Source of the DNA: JAICJC01 sp963757605
Lineage (GTDB): Bacteria; Actinomycetota; Thermoleophilia; Gaiellales; JAICJC01
Direction: 5' to 3'
Assembly (NCBI GenBank): GCA_963757605.1
Contig: CAVWSF010000005.1
Coordinates: 186,001 to 250,000 of the forward strand
Length of the DNA stretch: 64,000 bases
The position numbers were made by a program, and so were the translations under genes. The notes under the pieces were generated by a model. That model saw nothing but the letters and a program-made list of their open reading frames with translations. It made no database searches and was not told the origin of the DNA. Below, one piece after another: positions 8,702-16,669 of this stretch (position 1 is the first letter of the stretch; each line of letters starts with the position of its first letter).

Positions 8702-9477
8702 GCCGCCCGGTCGGCCACCTCGCCGACGATCGCCTCCAGCTCGTCCGTCGTCCCCTCGCACCCGGCGAGCAGCTCGACCGTCCGCCCGCGGGTCTCCTCG
8801 GCGAGCCTGCGCGCGCCGTCGAGGCCGTGGCTTCGAACGTACCCCCACTCGTCGGTGGCGGCGTCGAGGATGTCGTCGACGATCTGGAAGAGCAGGCCCA
8901 GCTCGGCGGCGAACTCCCGGTACGGCCGCTGCGTCTCGTCGTCGACGCCCGCGACGTGCAGGCCGCACACGACGGCCATCGAGATGAGCGAGCCGGTCTT
9001 CAGGCGGTGCAGGCGGACGAGGCCCTCGGCGTCGGGCTCCGGCCCGGCGACGTCGAGGTACTGGCCGTCGATCATGCCGGCGACGCCCGCGGACATCTCC
9101 GCAACCACCCGGAGCCGGACGTCGGACGGCGCGTCGAGGCGCTCGGTGGCGAGCCGGTAGGCGGCGTTCAGGAGGCCGTCGCCGGCCAGGATCGCGACCG
9201 CCTCGCCGTGGGCAACGTGCAGCGACGGGCGGCCGCGGCGCTCGTCGTCGTCGTCGAGCGCCGGCAGGTCGTCGTGGACGAGCGAGAAGGTGTGGATCAG
9301 CTCGACGGCGGCGGCGACGGGGAGCGCCCGCGCCGGGTCGGCGCCGCCCGCCCTGGCGGCGGCCAGCGTGAGGCGCGGCCGGATCCGCTTGCCGCCTCCG
9401 GCGAGCGGATAGCGCATCGCGACGTCGAGGCCGGGCTCGCGGGACAGGCGCAGCTCGACGAGGTACGGCTCGATCAC
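8698..9477 (-). CDS. Polyprenyl (geranylgeranyl/farnesyl) diphosphate synthase
   Basis: A 259-residue trans-isoprenyl diphosphate synthase that condenses IPP with allylic diphosphates. The first Asp-rich motif reads DDLPALDDD, the DDxxxxD form, and the second is DDILD; GGKRIRP is near the N-terminus. It starts at GTG 9477, overlapping the XseB-like stop as GTGA. Neighbour order (xseB then isoprenoid synthase) matches the ispA position in many bacteria. The product chain length cannot be decided from motifs alone. Confidence 0.93.
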   Translation of the reverse strand: MIEPYLVELRLSREPGLDVAMRYPLAGGGKRIRPRLTLAAARAGGADPARALPVAAAVELIHTFSLVHDDLPALDDDDERRGRPSLHVAHGEAVAILAGDGLLNAAYRLATERLDAPSDVRLRVVAEMSAGVAGMIDGQYLDVAGPEPDAEGLVRLHRLKTGSLISMAVVCGLHVAGVDDETQRPYREFAAELGLLFQIVDDILDAATDEWGYVRSHGLDGARRLAEETRGRTVELLAGCEGTTDELEAIVGEVADRAA

Positions 9478-9647
9478 GCCTCGCCCCCCTCGCCCTCCAG
9501 GCTCTCGGCACGGGCCTCCAGGGCCTCGACCGCCCGGTGCACGACGACCGTCATCCGCTCGAGGAGCTCGACGGCCTCCTCCGGTGTCAGGTCCTCGCGC
9601 TCGAGGTCGGCACGGAGCCGCTCGAGCTCGACGGCAACCTCCTGCAA
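9474..9647 (-). CDS. xseB: Exodeoxyribonuclease VII small subunit-like protein (XseB)
   Basis: A 57-residue acidic helical protein with the XseB-like pattern ELERLRADLEREDLTPEEA followed by a second helix. XseB binds the long coiled coil of XseA in ExoVII. No ATG or GTG is available in the gap after nusB; TTG 9645-9647 is the best start, and the stop overlaps the next start as GTGA. Its place just before the isoprenoid synthase is the usual one. The partner xseA is not in this window. Confidence 0.68.
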   Translation of the reverse strand: MQEVAVELERLRADLEREDLTPEEAVELLERMTVVVHRAVEALEARAESLEGEGGEA

Positions 9648-9658
9648 TCTGGTCTGGT

Positions 9659-10066
9659 CTATCGTCCGATCCCCTGGTCGCGGGCGATCCTGCCGAGCAC
9701 GCCGTTGACCAGCGTAGCGGCCTCGGGCGACGCGTAGCGCTTCGCGAGCGACACCGCCTCGTCGATCGCGACCGCCACCGGCACCTCCCCGCGCCCGAGC
9801 TCCCAGACGGCGAGCCGCAGGATGTTGCGCTCGAGCACGGCCATCCGGTCGGCGCTCCAGCCCTCCGAAGCCGCGTCGATGCTGCGGTCGAGCCGCTCCC
9901 GGTCGGCCCAGGTGCCCTCAGCCTGGGCGCGCACGAACTCGGTGACGCGCCCGCCGTTGTCGCGCTCGTAGGCGTCGTAGAGGGCGCGGAAATCGCCCCC
10001 GGTCAGATCCTTCTGGTAGAGCAGGAACGCGGCGCCGCGGCGCTCCTCGCGCCGGCTGGGGCTCAT
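9659..10066 (-). CDS. nusB: Transcription antitermination factor NusB
   Basis: A 135-residue all-helical NusB, which binds boxA RNA with NusE/S10 in rRNA antitermination. Family features are RREERRGAAFLLYQKD at the N-terminus and the C-terminal AIDEAVSLAKRYASPEAATLVNGVL segment read in pieces. ATG 10066 overlaps the stop of the Asp23-like gene as ATGA. A longer open frame upstream has no NusB similarity. Confidence 0.96.
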   Translation of the reverse strand: MSPSRREERRGAAFLLYQKDLTGGDFRALYDAYERDNGGRVTEFVRAQAEGTWADRERLDRSIDAASEGWSADRMAVLERNILRLAVWELGRGEVPVAVAIDEAVSLAKRYASPEAATLVNGVLGRIARDQGIGR

Positions 10067-10404
10067 CGCTCGGCCCCCCCCTCGTGACGGGCGACCTCGG
10101 TGACGGCGACGTCGACCGCCCGCACCTCGAGGCCGGTCATCTGGGCCACGTGCCCGGCGACCGCGTCGCGCACCGCCACCGCCAGCTCGGGCAGGACGCG
10201 GCCGTACGCGGCGGAGATGTCGATGTCGAAGGCGATCGACGAGCGATCGGCCTGCCACTCCACCGGGCCGCGGCGGCCGGGCAGCACCCGGGCGACCCGC
10301 CCAGGAGCATCGAGGCGCGCGCCTGAGACGCTCGCCACGGCGCCGCGGACGATGCTCTCGAGCGCCTCGTCGGCGACCGTTGCCTTGCCGAGGCGCAGAG
10401 GCAC
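10063..10404 (-). CDS. Asp23/Gls24 family envelope-stress protein
   Basis: A 113-residue Asp23/Gls24 domain protein. The family is small, soluble, often membrane-associated and linked to envelope stress; its precise role is unknown. The pattern VADEALESIVRGAVASVSG and a late VRDAVAGHVAQMTGLEV segment match. It starts at GTG 10404 directly after the accC stop and overlaps nusB as ATGA. The order accB-accC-asp23-nusB is common in Gram-positive bacteria, which supports the assignment. Confidence 0.9.
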   Translation of the reverse strand: MPLRLGKATVADEALESIVRGAVASVSGARLDAPGRVARVLPGRRGPVEWQADRSSIAFDIDISAAYGRVLPELAVAVRDAVAGHVAQMTGLEVRAVDVAVTEVARHEGGAER

Positions 10405-11781
10405 TTAGGCAGCGACCTCAGGGGCGAGGGAGCGGAGCCGGTCGCGGGCGTCGTCGAGGTAGGCGGTCGTGTACGCGCCGGAGCGGAAGACGGGCTCCTC
10501 GACGATCTCGGCGAAGAGCGTCGCGGTCGTCGCGACCCCGTCGATCTCGAGCTCGGCCAGGGCCCGGCGAGCGCGGTCGAGCGCCTGGGCCCGGTCCTCG
10601 CCCCACACGATCAGCTTGGCGAGCAGCGAGTCGTAGAACGGCGGCACGCGATACCCCTCGTAGGCGTGCGTGTCGACCCGCACGCCCGGGCCGAGCGGCG
10701 CGCGGAAGCGGGCGATCGTGCCTGCGGCCGGCCGGAAGTCGAAGGCCGGGTCCTCGCAGTTGATCCGAAACTCGATCGCGTGCCCGCGAAGGTCCGCGAG
10801 GCCCGTCGTGTCGAGCGGCTCGCCGCCGGCGATCCGAAGCTGCCAGGTCGCCAGGTCGCGCCCCGTCACGAGCTCGGAGACGGGATGCTCGACCTGAAGG
10901 CGCGTGTTCATCTCGATGAAGAAGAAGGCGCCGTCCCGGTCGAGCAGGAACTCGACCGTCCCGGCGTTGCGGTAGCCCGCGCCCGCGCACGCCAGCCGGG
11001 CCGCCTCGGCCATCTGGGCGCGGGTGCCCGCGTCGAGCGCTGGGGATGGCCCCTCCTCGATCAGCTTCTGGTGGCGCCGCTGCACGGAGCAGTCGCGCTC
11101 GCCGAGGACGAGCACGCCGGCGTCGTCGGCCAGCACCTGCATCTCGACGTGGCGGGCGCCGACGACCGCCCGCTCGAGGTACATCCCGCCGTCGCCGAAC
11201 GAGGTCAGCGCCTCGGCCGACGCGACCCCGTAGGCGTCCTCGATGTCGGCCGGATCCGTGACGAGCCGCATCCCGCGGCCGCCTCCGCCGGCTGTCGCCT
11301 TGAGCAGCACCGGGTAGCCGATCTCGGCCGCCATGGTGCGGGCCTGGTCGGCGCCGCCGAGCCGGGCGAGGGAGCCGGGGACGAGCGGGACGCCCGCCGC
11401 CCGCATCGCCTCCCGCGCGCGGCTCTTGTCGCCCATCACCTCCATCGCCTCCGCCGGCGGACCGACGAACACGAGGTCGTTGTCGGCACAGACGCGGACG
11501 AACGCGGCGTTCTCGGCCAGGAACCCCCAGCCGGGATGGACGGCGTCGCAGCCGGTCGTCTCGGCCGCCCCGATCAGATTGCGGACGTTCAGATAGCTCT
11601 CCGCCGGCTGGTGCGGCCCGATGCAGACCGCCCGGTCGGCCAGCTCGACCCACAGCCCGTCCCGGTCGGCCGTCGAGTAGACCGCCACCGCCTCGATCCC
11701 GAGGTCATGGCACGCCCGCACGATCCTGACCGCGCACTCGCCCCGATTGGCCACCAGCACGCGGTTCAGCACGCCCGCCAC
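10405..11781 (-). CDS. accC: Biotin carboxylase subunit of acetyl-CoA carboxylase
   Basis: A 458-residue ATP-grasp enzyme that carboxylates biotin on BCCP using bicarbonate and ATP. It starts VLNRVLVANRGECAVR, has the Gly-rich loop GGGGRGMR and the active-site segment EMNTRLQVEHPVSE. The biotin carrier is supplied by the upstream carboxyltransferase-BCCP fusion gene, separated by a 184-bp gap that carries an inverted doublet of palindromes. The start is GTG 11781. Confidence 0.97.
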   Translation of the reverse strand: MAGVLNRVLVANRGECAVRIVRACHDLGIEAVAVYSTADRDGLWVELADRAVCIGPHQPAESYLNVRNLIGAAETTGCDAVHPGWGFLAENAAFVRVCADNDLVFVGPPAEAMEVMGDKSRAREAMRAAGVPLVPGSLARLGGADQARTMAAEIGYPVLLKATAGGGGRGMRLVTDPADIEDAYGVASAEALTSFGDGGMYLERAVVGARHVEMQVLADDAGVLVLGERDCSVQRRHQKLIEEGPSPALDAGTRAQMAEAARLACAGAGYRNAGTVEFLLDRDGAFFFIEMNTRLQVEHPVSELVTGRDLATWQLRIAGGEPLDTTGLADLRGHAIEFRINCEDPAFDFRPAAGTIARFRAPLGPGVRVDTHAYEGYRVPPFYDSLLAKLIVWGEDRAQALDRARRALAELEIDGVATTATLFAEIVEEPVFRSGAYTTAYLDDARDRLRSLAPEVAA

Positions 11782-11786
11782 CCACC

Positions 11787-11928
11787 GGGGTCAGACCCCG
11801 CATCGGCCGCCGTCACCCCGATGTGACGGTGGCGTGACAGACCACGGTCGTCAACGACTCCCAAGTGCCTGGACATGTCGCGTATGCGTGACGAAACGGC
11901 AACACGGACCGATGCGGGGTCTGACCCC
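11787..11928. repeat. Inverted doublet of GGGGTCAGACCCC palindromes (REPIN-like)
   Basis: Bases 11787-11806 and 11909-11928 are a perfect 20-bp inverted repeat separated by 102 bases. Each arm contains the palindromic 13-mer GGGGTCAGACCCC (or its A/T-centre complement) plus the flank GCATCGG. This is the layout of REPINs, where two REP palindromes face each other. It fills most of the gap between the carboxyltransferase-BCCP fusion and accC. It could act as a transcript-stabilising hairpin or be a passive RAYT-mobilised repeat; no transposase is in the window. Confidence 0.75.
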
Positions 11929-11965
11929 ACCGCATCGAACCCGGTGGTCGGCCGCGCCCCGCCCA

Positions 11966-13729
11966 TCACGCCGGCTCGAGCTCGAAGAGCGGCTGTCCGT
12001 ACTCGACGGGCTCGGCGTTCGCGACGAGGATCTTGCGGATGACGCCGGCGTGGTCGGCCTTGAACTCGTTGAAGAGCTTCATCGCCTCGAGAATGCACAG
12101 CGTCTGCCCGACCTCGACGCGGTCGCCCTCGTCGACGAACGCCGGCTGGCTCGGCGACCCCGAGCGGTAGAACGTCCCCACCATCGGCGACTCGAGCCGG
12201 ATCGCCGACGACACCTCCGGCTCCTCCGGCGCCGCGGCCGGAAGAGCGCCCGGGACGGGCACCGGGGCGGCCGGCGGGCGGTCGTCGTGGCGGCGAACGG
12301 TGATCCGCACGGGCCCGTCCTGCAGCGTGAGCTCGCCGACCTCGGAGCCCTCGACCATCCGGATCAGCTCACGGATGCGCTCGGACTGCGACGGCTCCAT
12401 GGCGTCGGAGTCGCGGTCGGAGACGATCCCGCGGCCGCGGAGCGTCTCGATCAGGCGGGCCGCATCGTCGCCGAACAGGGCGAGCAGGAGCAGATCCTCC
12501 TCGCTCGGGGCGCCGCCGGCCCGGGCCCTCAGGTCGTCCATGTCGGGCGGTTCCTCGGCCGTCGCGCCCGGGTCGGCAAAGGCGGCCGCCTCGGCCGTGA
12601 TGTCCATCGGCGGCGATCCATACCCGCCACCGAGGAGGCGGCGCATGTCCGTGGATGCGCCGACCCACCGCCGGGCCGAGAGGACGTGCCGCACGGCCTG
12701 GGCCGCCAGGATGCCGCCGATCGGCTGCGCCAGCGGCGGCATCCCGCAGTCCTCGCGCACGCGCGCCAGCTCGTCCAGCACCTCGTCGAGGCGGTCGGTT
12801 GCGTCGGCGGCGCGCAGCCGCGCGTCCACCTCGCCGACGAGCCCGACCGGGATGCGATTCAGGGCCGTGCGCAGCGCGATCCGCGGCGGGATCGGCATGG
12901 CCGGCATCTGTGAGGTGACGCGGTCGTCGATGAAGCGCGACGCCTCCCACACGCGGGCCGTGTCCACGCCGTGCTCTATCCCGAGACCCGTCAGGGCATC
13001 GCAGAGGAACTCGGCCGCGACCCGGTTCAGCGAGGCGGCGACCGGATAGGCCGCGGCCGCAATCGGCTCGGCGCCGGCCCGCGAGGCCTCGATGGCCATC
13101 GCGAGCGCGTTCCCGCCCGTCCCCTGGCAGTAGAGCCCGACGGGCACGCCCGAGGCGTCCGCGAGCCGCGCCACCACCTGCCCGCACGTGCCGGGGTCGA
13201 GCGCGCCGGCCGGGTCGTGCAGCAGCACGTGGTCGGCACCGAGCTCGGCCAGCCGGCGGGCCTTCTCGACGACCCGCTCCAGGTTCGCCATGGTGCCCGA
13301 GAACGCGAGGCCCGCATACAGGCGCCCGCCCGCCTCGCGCACGGCCGCCGCAGCCGGCGCCAGGTTCTCGACGTCGTTCATCGGGTCGTGCAGGCGGAAG
13401 ATGTCGATCCCGCTCTCGGCCGCCGACAGGATGAAGCGCCGGATCAGGTCGTCGGAGACCGGCCGCGGGCCGACCAGGAACCGGCCGCGGAGCGCGATCT
13501 GAAGCGGCGTTTCCGAGCAGCGGGCGCGCAGGCCCCGGATCCGCTCCCACGGGCTCTCCACCCCGCGCCTGACCGCGGCGTCGAAGCAGCCGCCGCCCGA
13601 CACCTCGAGGGCCGCGAAGCCGGCGCCGTCAAGGATCTCGGCCACCTCGAGGACGCGCCCGGTCGAGATCGTCCCCGTGAGGGGCTGCTGCGAGAGCAGC
13701 CGGATCGTGGTGTCGACGATGCGGGTCAC
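11966..13729 (-). CDS. Degenerate carboxyltransferase domain fused to biotin carboxyl carrier protein
   Basis: A 587-residue fusion. Residues 1-420 align with the carboxyltransferase domain of transcarboxylase 5S, oxaloacetate decarboxylase alpha and pyruvate carboxylase (shared landmarks ESPWERIRGLR, DPMND, FIDDRVTSQMP). The C-terminal part is an acetyl-CoA-carboxylase-type BCCP: a helical head, a Pro/Ala linker and a biotinyl domain with SPMVGTFYR and EAMK (biotin Lys ~551). The metal ligands of the family are missing: the RDAHQS Asp is Leu11, the carbamylated Lys is His171, and the HxH pair is Tyr200/Gln202. The carboxyltransferase half is therefore probably inactive and structural. It starts at GTG 13729, overlapping efp as GTGA, and accC follows downstream, so it is likely the BCCP subunit of acyl-CoA carboxylase. 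Confidence 0.88.
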   Translation of the reverse strand: MTRIVDTTIRLLSQQPLTGTISTGRVLEVAEILDGAGFAALEVSGGGCFDAAVRRGVESPWERIRGLRARCSETPLQIALRGRFLVGPRPVSDDLIRRFILSAAESGIDIFRLHDPMNDVENLAPAAAAVREAGGRLYAGLAFSGTMANLERVVEKARRLAELGADHVLLHDPAGALDPGTCGQVVARLADASGVPVGLYCQGTGGNALAMAIEASRAGAEPIAAAAYPVAASLNRVAAEFLCDALTGLGIEHGVDTARVWEASRFIDDRVTSQMPAMPIPPRIALRTALNRIPVGLVGEVDARLRAADATDRLDEVLDELARVREDCGMPPLAQPIGGILAAQAVRHVLSARRWVGASTDMRRLLGGGYGSPPMDITAEAAAFADPGATAEEPPDMDDLRARAGGAPSEEDLLLLALFGDDAARLIETLRGRGIVSDRDSDAMEPSQSERIRELIRMVEGSEVGELTLQDGPVRITVRRHDDRPPAAPVPVPGALPAAAPEEPEVSSAIRLESPMVGTFYRSGSPSQPAFVDEGDRVEVGQTLCILEAMKLFNEFKADHAGVIRKILVANAEPVEYGQPLFELEPA

Positions 13730-14283
13730 GCCCGGGAGATGTAGCGCGCCTCGCGCGTGTCCACCCTGATCCGCTCCCCGACGTTGACGAAGAGCGGCAC
13801 CGCGACCACCGCGCCGGTCTCGAGCGTCGCGGGCTTCGTCACGTTCGAGACCGTGTCGCCCTTCACGCCCGGCTCCGTGTCGACGACCTCGAGCTCGACG
13901 GCCGCGGGCAGCTGGACGCCGGACGGATCGCCGTCGACGAGGAGGATCTGGACGGTGTCGTTCTCGCGCATGAAGCGCAGCTCCTCGGACAGGGAGTCGG
14001 CGGAGAGCGCGATCTGGTCGAACGTCTCGGTATCCATCAGGTGGACGTCGGAGCCGTCGTTGTAGAGGTAGGTGACGTTCTTGACCTCGGTGCGGACGCG
14101 GGGCATCTTCTCGCCCGCCCGGAACGTCTTGTCGACGACCGCGCCGCTCTCGAGCGCCTTCAGCTTCGTGCGCACGAACGCCCCGCCCTTGCCGGGCTTC
14201 ACGTGCTGGAACTCGACGATCCGGTAGACGGTGCCGTCGACGTCGATGTGCATGCCGTTCTTGAATTGATTGGTCGAGATCAT
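13726..14283 (-). CDS. efp: Elongation factor P
   Basis: A 185-residue EF-P, which relieves ribosome stalling at polyproline stretches. It has the three-domain length and the loop HVKPGKGGAFVRTKLK carrying the tip Lys that is modified in many bacteria. ATG 14283 lies 5 bases after the aminopeptidase stop; the order pepQ-efp-accB-accC-nusB is the classic one. No modification enzyme is seen nearby. Confidence 0.98.
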   Translation of the reverse strand: MISTNQFKNGMHIDVDGTVYRIVEFQHVKPGKGGAFVRTKLKALESGAVVDKTFRAGEKMPRVRTEVKNVTYLYNDGSDVHLMDTETFDQIALSADSLSEELRFMRENDTVQILLVDGDPSGVQLPAAVELEVVDTEPGVKGDTVSNVTKPATLETGAVVAVPLFVNVGERIRVDTREARYISRA

Positions 14284-14288
14284 CGCGG

Positions 14289-15368
14289 CTACCCGAGCGT
14301 AGTCAGCTCCTTAGGGTACCCGGTGAGGCGCTCACACCCGTTCTCCGTCACGATGACGAGGTCCTCGATGCGAACGCCGCCGAGCCCGGGCAGGTAGATG
14401 CCCGGCTCCACTGTGACGACCATCCCCGGTTCGAGGGTTGCGGACGACACGGCGGAGAGGCGCGGGTCCTCGTGCACCTCGAGCCCGACGCCGTGGCCCA
14501 GCGGGTGGCCGAAGTGCTCGCCGAGCCCGGCCGCGGCGATCACGTCGCGCCCGATCGCGTCGGCGTCGGCGCACTCGAGCCCCGCGCGGATGCCCTCCAT
14601 CGCGGCGAGCTGGGCCTCGAGACAGACGGCGTGGGCCTCGCGCAGCCGCGCCGGGACGTCCCCCGTGGCGAACGTCCGCGTGCAGTCCGAGCAGTAGCCG
14701 TCCAGCACGCACCCCAGGTCGATCGTCACGAGGGTGTCCGGGCCGATGAGGTCGTCGCCCGGCTCGGCGTGCGGCTGGGCGCCGTGCTCGTGGGCCGCGA
14801 CGATCGACGGGAAGCTGAGCCCCTCCGCGCCGAGCTCGTGGAACGCCTCCTGGATGCTCCACGCCACCTCGCGCTCGGTGCGGCCCACGAGGCCCGCCCC
14901 GGCGATCCGCTCGAGCACGGGCTGGATGAGCGCGGCCGACCTCCGCACGGCCTCCTGCTCGGCGGCGTCCTTCACCGCGCGCAGCCGCTCGACCGCCCCG
15001 GTCGTCGCGACGGGCGGGGCCGGCGCCGCCGCCTTCAGCCGCTCGTTTTGGGCGACCGTCATGTGGGTGCTCTCGAACCCGATCCGCGCGCTCCCGGGGA
15101 CGAGCTCGGCCAGGTGCTCGCACGCGGCCTTCATCACGTCGCGCGCAACCTGGCGGACCTCCATGAACGCCTCGAGCGGCGCGGCCCGCTCGGCGTAGCG
15201 GAAGTCGGTCAGGAACGTCGCGGCCTCGGGGCGGACGAGCGCCACGCCGTTCGTGCCGCCGAACCCGGTCAGGTAGCGGATGTTGGCGCGGGAGGTGACG
15301 AGCAGCGCGTCGACGCCCAGGCCGTCCAGGCGCCGCCCGAGCTCGGCCAGCCGCTCGGCGTGGCTCAA
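14289..15368 (-). CDS. M24 family Xaa-Pro aminopeptidase/dipeptidase
   Basis: A 359-residue creatinase-fold metallopeptidase that cleaves X-Pro bonds. The N-terminal domain starts with RLAELGRRLDGLGVDALLVTS. The catalytic domain has the metal ligands in TIDLGCVLDGYCSDCTRTF, the His in GHPLGHGVGLEVHE, and EPGIYLPG. TTG 15368 overlaps the aroQ stop as TTGA. The order aroQ-pepQ-efp is common in Firmicutes and Actinobacteria. Confidence 0.95.
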   Translation of the reverse strand: MSHAERLAELGRRLDGLGVDALLVTSRANIRYLTGFGGTNGVALVRPEAATFLTDFRYAERAAPLEAFMEVRQVARDVMKAACEHLAELVPGSARIGFESTHMTVAQNERLKAAAPAPPVATTGAVERLRAVKDAAEQEAVRRSAALIQPVLERIAGAGLVGRTEREVAWSIQEAFHELGAEGLSFPSIVAAHEHGAQPHAEPGDDLIGPDTLVTIDLGCVLDGYCSDCTRTFATGDVPARLREAHAVCLEAQLAAMEGIRAGLECADADAIGRDVIAAAGLGEHFGHPLGHGVGLEVHEDPRLSAVSSATLEPGMVVTVEPGIYLPGLGGVRIEDLVIVTENGCERLTGYPKELTTLG

Positions 15369-15793
15369 CGCGTCGCCGCCAGGTGCTCGAGCGCCTCGCG
15401 GTAGCCGTCGGGCCCGTGCCCCAGGATGCGGTGCGAGACGACGTCGGCGATCACCGACCGACGCCGCCACTCCTCACGCTCTTCGATGTTCGAAAGGTGC
15501 ACCTCCACGACCGGGCCGGGGAAGATCTCGAGCGCGTCGCGCACGGCGTAGGAGTAGTGCGTCCAGGCCCCGGGGTTCACGATCAGCCCGTCGGCACCGG
15601 AGCAGGCCTCGTGGATCATGTCGACGTAGTCGCCCTCGCTGTTGGTCTGCCAGCAGCGGACCGTGAGCTTCAGATCCTGGGCCCAGCCGTAGATCATCGT
15701 CTCGAGCTGGGAGAGCGTGGTCGTGCCGTACTCGGCCGGGTCGCGCTTGCCCAGCATGCTGAGGTTGACGCCGTTCAGGACCGCGACCTGCAT
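15365..15793 (-). CDS. aroQ: Type II 3-dehydroquinate dehydratase
   Basis: A 142-residue dodecameric-type dehydroquinase, step three of the shikimate pathway. Motifs are LNGVNLSMLGKRDP with the catalytic Arg, EYG with the catalytic Tyr, and VHLSN with the catalytic His. Start ATG 15793. It lies in the same minus-strand run as aroK-aroB and aroC but is separated from them by a plus-strand gene. Confidence 0.97.
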   Translation of the reverse strand: MQVAVLNGVNLSMLGKRDPAEYGTTTLSQLETMIYGWAQDLKLTVRCWQTNSEGDYVDMIHEACSGADGLIVNPGAWTHYSYAVRDALEIFPGPVVEVHLSNIEEREEWRRRSVIADVVSHRILGHGPDGYREALEHLAATR

Positions 15794-15858
15794 CGAGCGC
15801 AGAGGTTACTTGACGCGCGGTTGCGCGACCCGGACGGCTTCTGTAGCCTGGCCGCCTG

Positions 15859-16668
15859 ATGCGCGCACGCCGGGTGATGGTGCTGCTCTTGGTGGCTGGC
15901 CTTTTCGCAGGCTCCGGAGGGGCCGCCCGCGCGGGCTCACATCATCCGACGCCGCACGCCTCGATGACCATCAGCGTGTGGTTCAAGCGGTCCGCCAGGC
16001 TGTGGTTCACGCAGCGCACGGCCGCGGATGCGACCTTCCCCGTGCGAACCGCGGTTCGCGCACTCCTCGCCGGCCCGAACGCGGCCGAGTCGGCCACCGG
16101 CGTCAAGACCGCAGTCCCTGCCGGCACGAAGCTCCTCAGCACGTCCGTGGCGAACGGCGTCGCCACGATCAACGTCAGGCAGAAGTTCGCCTCGCCGGCG
16201 CCGAAGAAGCAGATCCGCATGCGCCTCGCGCAGCTCACATTCACTGCGACGCAATTCGCGAACGTCCACTCGGTGCATCTTGAGATCGCCGGCAGCGCCG
16301 TCGCGTCCATCGGCCCGGTCAACGTCCCCGCCCACATGACGCGCGCACACTTCCCGCGGCTCCTGCCGGCGATCGTCGTCCACAATCCCGTGATCGGCGC
16401 GCACCTCGCGCCGACGGTGCGCGTGACCGGCACGTCGGACGTGTTCGAGGCCGCGATGATCGGAAAGGTCGTGAACGCGGGCGGCCACGTGATCGCGAAG
16501 ACGTTCTTCACGGCGAGCTGCGGCACCGGCTGCCGTGGCCGGTTCGCAGTGTCCCTCTCCTACCACGTCGCCCACGCGCAGGCCGGGACGATCATCGTCT
16601 CGGACACGTCGGCGACCTCCGGACCGCCGCCGCACATCGTCCGGATCCCGGTCCGGCTGTCCCCGTAG
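15859..16668 (+). CDS. Secreted GerMN-Gmad2 domain protein
   Basis: A 269-residue exported protein with a hydrophobic signal peptide (residues 1-25, ARA-GS likely cleavage). The first half is a GerMN domain (VRTAVRALLAGPNAAES, then NGVATINV), named after spore germination protein GerM; the second half is an Ig-like Gmad2 domain (NPVIGAHLAPTVRVTGTSDVFE). Such proteins occur in many non-sporulating actinobacteria, so the domain does not imply sporulation. No lipobox Cys is seen. It is on the opposite strand to the surrounding shikimate genes and converges with aroK-aroB, one base apart. Confidence 0.85.
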   Translation: MRARRVMVLLLVAGLFAGSGGAARAGSHHPTPHASMTISVWFKRSARLWFTQRTAADATFPVRTAVRALLAGPNAAESATGVKTAVPAGTKLLSTSVANGVATINVRQKFASPAPKKQIRMRLAQLTFTATQFANVHSVHLEIAGSAVASIGPVNVPAHMTRAHFPRLLPAIVVHNPVIGAHLAPTVRVTGTSDVFEAAMIGKVVNAGGHVIAKTFFTASCGTGCRGRFAVSLSYHVAHAQAGTIIVSDTSATSGPPPHIVRIPVRLSP

Positions 16669-16669
16669 C

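Noticed and set aside
15937..16635. Minus-strand open frame of 232 codons opposite the GerMN gene
   Set aside because: It lacks any domain signature and is a mirror of a secreted protein with a clear signal peptide and two known domains.
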